Shown here: positions 59,350 to 64,000 of the stretch, one piece after another
Layout of the letters: each line of letters begins with the position of its first letter
Numbering within the stretch: position 1 is the first letter of the stretch
Source of the DNA: Lepas anatifera
Taxonomy: Eukaryota; Arthropoda; Thecostraca; Lepadidae
Assembly (NCBI GenBank): GCA_034440635.1
Contig: JAOTON010000897.1
Span: 248,001 to 312,000, forward strand
Direction of reading: 5' to 3'
Length of the DNA: 64,000 nt
Program-made: the position numbers and the translations under genes
The notes under the pieces: generated by a model
Databases searched by the model: none
Told to the model about the DNA's origin: nothing
The model's input: the letters and a program-made list of their open reading frames with translations, nothing else

Positions 59350-60640
59350 GTGGTGATTGTGCCACCCAGGAGCGAACAGATTGTTTGGGCTAAACTCCAG
59401 CCAATAGATAGACACCTGCTGCATCACCCAACCTCGCCGATAGCGGGAGTCCTCGAACCAGCGAAGATGAAGACGGACACTGGGGACCTCGTTATTTCCA
59501 GAGCGGTCGCCACCGTTGACGACGAATTGATGGTGCCGGTCCGCATGGCCAACATCGGAGCAACTGAAATAAGAATGGTAGAAGGAGAAGAGCTTGTGAC
59601 AGTATTCACTCTGCGAGGTGACGGTGAGGGTATCTACCAAGTCTGCGAGGACGACGATCCTGCTGACGACGAAACCCAAGACGACGTTGGCCGAGATCCC
59701 GAACTAGCCGTCGACCTGGAGGGGAATGATTTTTCCGCTGAGGGTGAGAGGAAGCTTCGATTATTGGTTGGGGAGCACGATTCAATATTCAGCCGCGGTC
59801 CTAACGATATAGGTAGAACTCACCTGGTCGAACATCACATAGACACTGGCGACGCAGAACCGGTAAAACAAAGGCCGAGGCGGGTACCCTGGCGTCTGAG
59901 AGATCAAGTCGAGAGTCAGAAAGAACAAATGCTTAAAGACGGCGTAATCGAGGAGAGCAACAGCCCCTGGTGTTCACCAATCGTGATGGCCCAAAAGAAA
60001 GATGGGACTTTCAGGTTCTGCGTAGACCTAAGGGCCCTGAACAAGTTCACGAAAGGGTTCTCCCACCCTCTACCAACCGTGCAGGATTCACTCGACTTTT
60101 TGGCGGGAGCAAAGTTCTTTTCGACGCTTGATATGGCGTCCGGTTATTGGCAAGTGGGCCTAGACGAGTCAGCAAAAGAGAAGACGGCTTTCACGACAGG
60201 GAGAGGTCTACACCAGTTTACGGTCATGCCGTTTGGGTGCAAGAATGCTGGGCCCTACCTACCAGAAGCTGATGGAACTCGTCATCTCTGGGATGGACGC
60301 AAAATCGTGTCTGGTGTATCTAGATGATGTAATCCTATTTAATCAGACAGAAGAAGACCACCTAAGTGATCTAGAGGAGGTATTCGCCCGAATCAAGAAA
60401 GCTGGCTTGAAACTCAAGCCAAGTAAGTGCTCCTTGGCTCGGAAAGAGGTTCGGTTCCTTGGACACTTGGTGTCACGCGATGGCGTGCGCCCCGATCCTC
60501 ACAACACCCAAAAGGTTCCATTATGGCCAAGGCCAGAGACCGCAGAAGACCTCCGCAGCTTTTTGGGGCTGTGTGGGTATTACAGCAGATTCATCCCAAA
60601 ACTACGCAGAGGTGACGAAGCCACTAAGGGAAACTTTGGA
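59350..60640 (+). pseudogene. Ty3/Gypsy reverse transcriptase, split by a frameshift
   Basis: 59350-60240 holds the linker and RT motifs EESNSPWCSPIVMAQKKDG, FRFCVDLRALNKFT, FFSTLDMASGYWQVGL and FTVMPFGCKNAG. At about 60235-60245 the frame shifts and continues with CLVYLDDVILF (catalytic YLDD intact), LKLKPSKCSLARKEVRFLGH and LRSFLGLCGYYSRFIP. Order and spacing are those of Gypsy RTs. Another shift near 60600 leads into RNase H. The catalytic residues survive but the chain cannot be made in one piece. Confidence 0.9.
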
Positions 60641-61130
60641 CAGACCTGGTGAATTAGAGTGGACGGAGAGGATGGTGGAGGCCATCGCAGTCCTGAAGAG
60701 CAAGCTGACATCCAGCCCTGTCCTGGCACTTCCGTCGTTTCGAGGCGTCTTCAGGCTGGCAACGGACGATTGCCAGTCATCCGTGGGCTCGGTACTTTCC
60801 GAGGTTGTTTGGGGAGAGGAGAAAGTCGTGGCCTACGCAAGTAAGGTGTTGTCCAAATCCGAGCGTCGCTGGCCACCGTATGACAAGGAGCTCTGGGCCG
60901 TGGTGTGGTCGAATAGGCATTTTCGACAGTACCTAGTAGGTTCCTCCTTCGAAGTGGTGACCGACCACAAGCCTCTGTCCAACCTTCCCTAATCAGTAGC
61001 CGTCGAGAAGGACGCCACGGGCCGAAGGGGCAGATGGGCCATCGAACTCAGCTCCTATGAGTTTGTGGTCAGTCATAAAAAGGGGTCTGACCACACTAAT
61101 GCCGACGCGTTATCCCGTCGTCCTAAGAAC
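60600..61130 (+). pseudogene. Ty3/Gypsy RNase H and linker
   Basis: Encodes TDDCQSSVGSVLSE, VVAYASKVLSKSERRWPPYD, KELWAVVW and VVTDHKPLSNL, the standard RNase H order in Gypsy pol. A TAA stop at about 60990-60992 interrupts it. Past the stop the same region continues with GRRGRWAIELSSYEF and SDHTNADALSRRP, the usual end of the domain. Confidence 0.85.
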
Positions 61131-61256
61131 GATTCGGGGGAAGAGGTGGAGGCTAGAATAGTGGAAGACCACGAATGACACCGGTCCATTACAGTCACCA
61201 CCGACGGATGATTCGAGAAACGAGACCTGAAGAGTGAATAGGAGCTGGACCCAGTC

Positions 61257-62777
61257 TTGTCGGTCGTCCGACGTTGGGTCCAGGACAGTTCTCCGCCAAA
61301 CAAGAAGGAAGCCAGGAAACTAAGCTGGGAACTTCGGCTGCTAGCCAGGAGTTTCGACAGGTTGAGCATCGTCGACGGTGTGCTGGGCATGGACGGGCAT
61401 CATAATGGGGTTGCCGGGTTCCGGATCCTGCTTCCGGGGTCATTGAAGCAGAACCTCCTTGAGCTCCTACATTACTACACCTGCACTCATGGTCACCTCG
61501 GCACTCGAAGGACGACAAACCGAGTGCTGGAAAAGTGGTACTGGCCGGGGGCGTACGGCGATGTCAGGGTTTATTGCGAGACCTGTGAGGCATGCCAACG
61601 GAGATCTCGCTCCGTAACGGCCAGGAAAGCAGTCCAGGTGCACGAACCGGTTTCATCGCCCTTGGAAAGGGTCGCCATGTATATAACCGAGTTGCCGATG
61701 TCGAGCAAAGGACATAAATTTGCCCTCGTCTTCATGGACTATTTTACAAAGTTTGTACGAATCTTCCCGATGAAAGACCAACGTGCCGAAACCGTGGCTG
61801 ATTGTCTGATGCAATGGGTGTGCGATTTTGGGGTACCTGAGAGGCTACATACCGATCAAGGGCGACAGTTTGAGAGCTCAGTATTCCAGACCCTCTGTCG
61901 GAGGTTGGGCATACAAAAGACCAGAACGACCCCCTACCACCCTCAAAGCGACGGCATGGTGGAGAGATTTAACCGGACGATGAAAGACATGCTGGCGAAG
62001 TGTATCGACAGTGACGGTACCAATTGGGACCAGCAGACGGCGGCTCTCGCCATGGCCTACAACTCGTCAAAGCATGCCAGCACGGGGTTTTCCCCTTTCT
62101 TTCTGGCTTACGGCAGGGAAGTTAGAGCGCCTGCCAAGGCGATGTTATCAGCTGCTCCCCCGCCCGTCACGATCCGTACGCTCGTGACGGATCGGGAGAG
62201 GTTGCTGGCACAGACCTTCCGAAGGGTGGCCGACTACACCGGGGAGAACATGGAAAAAGCGTAGAGGGTTAAACCTCGCAAGGCTGAGGTGTTCAACGAG
62301 GGGCAGAGAGTATGGCTGACAGACCCATCGGCACACGTGGGCGGTAGTAAAAAGTTAGCCTACAAATACAAGGGACCATATACCATTGTCCAGTCAGTTG
62401 GGGGTTCTAATCAGCCCCGGATCGTGTGGAAAGTCAGATCAGAAAGGGGCAAGGAGATCAATGTTCACTCCGACAGACTTAAATTGTACAAGGTGCCCTC
62501 CCGGACGGATGAGGAGAGGCCTCACCCGGGAGAGTCGGCCTCAGTAGGCGTACGGAAGAGCCAGGGGTATCCCCGCACAGGTGAGAGTATACCTTGTCGG
62601 GATGAGCCCAGCGCCGGTGCCGGCCTGGAGGAGGCATGGCTCCAGTATGCACGGGCCGTAGAGGCGCAGGGAGCCGCTGGAGGTGAAGGGAACGAGGTTG
62701 GAGCACCTCCACCCTACGTAACACGGTATGGTCGAGTTGTTCGGCCTCCTGCTCATTTACAGGAGTTTGTATTATAA
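61257..62777 (+). pseudogene. Ty3/Gypsy integrase, first catalytic Asp replaced by Tyr
   Basis: The zinc-binding HHCC motif is clear: H...H then CETCEAC near 61470-61595. The core has HTDQGRQFES with the second Asp and SDGMVERFNRTM with the Glu. The first Asp, normally in a VA.DITELP-type block, is Tyr here (RVAMYITELP, about 61673-61696), so the DDE triad is incomplete. A TAG stop at 62262-62264 splits off the C-terminal part (62289-62777), which has FNEGQRVWL and YKYKGPYTIV (GPY/F module). This copy cannot insert DNA by itself. Confidence 0.9.
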
Positions 62778-62925
62778 GGTCAGGCACTTCTTACGTGCAC
62801 AGACATGTTGAGGTTGTAGCAGTACGCCGCGTTGCTTAATTACGTGTTATTGTCACACGGTTGCATGTGTTATGTGATCTGTGCCACAAACTTGTGCGTG
62901 AGGGCCATATAAGTAACTTATTCGT

Positions 62926-63880
62926 TTCAGGAGGCCGACGATGAGCTCCTGGAGTTCGGCATCCTAGCCGGCGACAGCGAGGCGTTGCTGGACGTCGTCC
63001 GTGAAATCCGGTCCGAGGTCGCTGCCCTGAAGCGCCGCGTCGACCGACTAGAGGACGGGGGTCGCCCGGGGAAGGGCGCATGGAGTGCTCCATCCACGAG
63101 GCGGGTGACCCACTTGCCAACGGAGCCGCACGAGAGGTTCCTCTGACCGGGGTTGACGTCGGTGAGAACCGAGTAACCACCGGTGGACCTCCGGCTGGGT
63201 GCGATGATGCGGCCTCGGCAGAGGTGGACCACGGGTGTGATGCTGGAGGAGCGGAGGAGGACTACGGATGCGATGGCGAGGATCCTGGTCGGGAGTCGGG
63301 GGAGACCGACGCGGCGTCGCGGGGGCCGGAGCTCCCTCCGGCGCCGCAGCTGGATCTTCTCATCGGCGACGCGCTGGTCCGCGATTCGCCGCTGTCCCGG
63401 ATGGTGTTCTCATTGGCGAAGGGAGGTAACACCGCCTCCAAGGAAAAAGAGTGCGGGGAAGAGAGGCTGCGGAGATGGGTGGGCCAGGCTAGGGAAACTG
63501 GTGCGTCGCTGGGGGAAGTGATAGTGTGGCTCGGGGCCAACGATGTTTATCGGGCCGGAGGTAGCGCAGTCGATCTGCGCGCGGTGGCGCGGGATGTCAA
63601 GGACATTGTAGGGGTGTTTCGTGACGTGGTGCCGGTGGTGGTGTTGGGGCCGCTCTCGCGCTACCGCTTTGATATAGGCTTGGTGTGGGAGCGGACCCCG
63701 GCCTTCGCCCTGGAACGAACGCTGTGTCGGGAGCTGGCCGCCCCCGGGGTGAGGGTCGTGCCCCTGGGTAGGCGCCTGGCCACTGCCGTGGGGGCCGGCG
63801 CCGTGTCCTGAGGGCTGATTACTTCGCCCCGGACGGGGTACACCTCACCCCTTGGGGTACGGCAGGGTAGCGTACCCGTG
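62926..63880 (+). pseudogene. Extra ORF of the Gypsy element: coiled coil plus SGNH/GDSL-like domain
   Basis: After integrase a heptad-rich segment (62937-63060, with VVREIRSEVAALKRRVDRLE) leads to an acidic linker. The frame 63080-63811 then has LLIGDALVRD (block I position), VIVWLGANDVYR (block III, GxND) and VVPVVVLGPLSRYRF. Across a +1 shift near 63800 follows DYFAPDGVHLTPWG (block V with Asp and His). That order is the SGNH hydrolase fold. The block I serine is Ala (GDAL instead of GDSL), which would remove the nucleophile. SGNH domains are known in ORF1 of some CR1-type non-LTR elements; a place between integrase and the 3' LTR is unusual. Function unknown; the domain call is by motif only. 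Confidence 0.6.
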
Positions 63881-63940
63881 ATTGTTGTGTTGATTGTTGT
63901 TGTATTGATTATGAATTATTGGTTTGTTCAAAAATAATTT

Positions 63941-63952
63941 AGGGTGGAGGGG
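63941..63952 (+). promoter_or_regulatory. Polypurine tract
   Basis: AGGGTGGAGGGG lies directly before the TG that opens the 3' LTR, the expected site for plus-strand DNA priming. Confidence 0.8.
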
Positions 63953-64000
63953 TGAAGGGCGCATGCCCCACCGGGTCGCGGGCGGCCTCCGCCCCTGCTC
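63953..64000 (+). repeat. Ty3/Gypsy 3' LTR, start only
   Basis: Identical over all 48 visible bases to 56303-56350. The remainder lies beyond the window. Confidence 0.9.

Overview
This is a repeat-rich animal (metazoan) genomic window, most likely from an invertebrate. The evidence is one protein gene split by long introns with GT/AG junctions, tRNA-derived SINEs, Penelope-like and other non-LTR retroelements, many DNA transposons with terminal inverted repeats (TIRs), a Ty3/Gypsy LTR element and long (TA)n/(CA)n microsatellites. I see no bacterial operons, rRNA genes or CRISPR arrays. I cannot name the species.

The only host gene I can support is a gamma-glutamyltransferase (GGT, EC 2.3.2.2) on the + strand. 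Seven exons can be placed with matching reading phases: 23830-23959, 31988-32205, 33512-33713, 34720-34911, 37567-37819, 51435-51625 and 54453-54577. They run from just after the membrane anchor, through the substrate-binding Arg and the autoprocessing Thr, to the NDEMDDFS block. The first exon (anchor) and the last exons (the SSM and AAGG blocks) are not seen and should lie outside the window or in unrecognised sequence.

The most striking feature is that three splice junctions of this gene are each embedded in a tandem array whose unit spans the exon-intron boundary. Seven 3' splice sites (about 103-bp unit) lie before exon 31988, sixteen (69-bp unit, always in frame) before exon 37567, and roughly fifty 5' splice sites (54/48-bp unit) after exon 51435-51625. 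The gene has therefore multiplied its own splice sites. I know of no description of such a system.

The rest is layered mobile DNA. Left flank (1-23800): two Penelope-like fragments, a SINE, a 5.9-kb hAT-like element (3989-9873), degenerate satellite blocks, a 5.8-kb TA-flanked TIR element (13073-18874) that contains other elements, and a 37-bp satellite (20500-22734). GGT introns: a hAT MITE, a non-LTR reverse transcriptase relic, a 5.1-kb hAT-like element filled with tandem repeats (25707-30825), TTAA-flanked MITE-like elements dense in nuclear-receptor half-sites, a 3.3-kb foldback element (37884-41176), and a nested pair of hAT-like elements (43893-48649 inside 42292-49396). The four main hAT-like boundaries are supported by perfect 8-bp target duplications.

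Right end (56303-64000): a nearly complete but frameshifted Ty3/Gypsy element with 5' LTR, tRNA-Ser-type primer site, gag, protease, RT, RNase H, integrase, polypurine tract and the start of the 3' LTR. It carries an extra ORF after integrase that looks like a coiled coil plus an SGNH/GDSL esterase domain.
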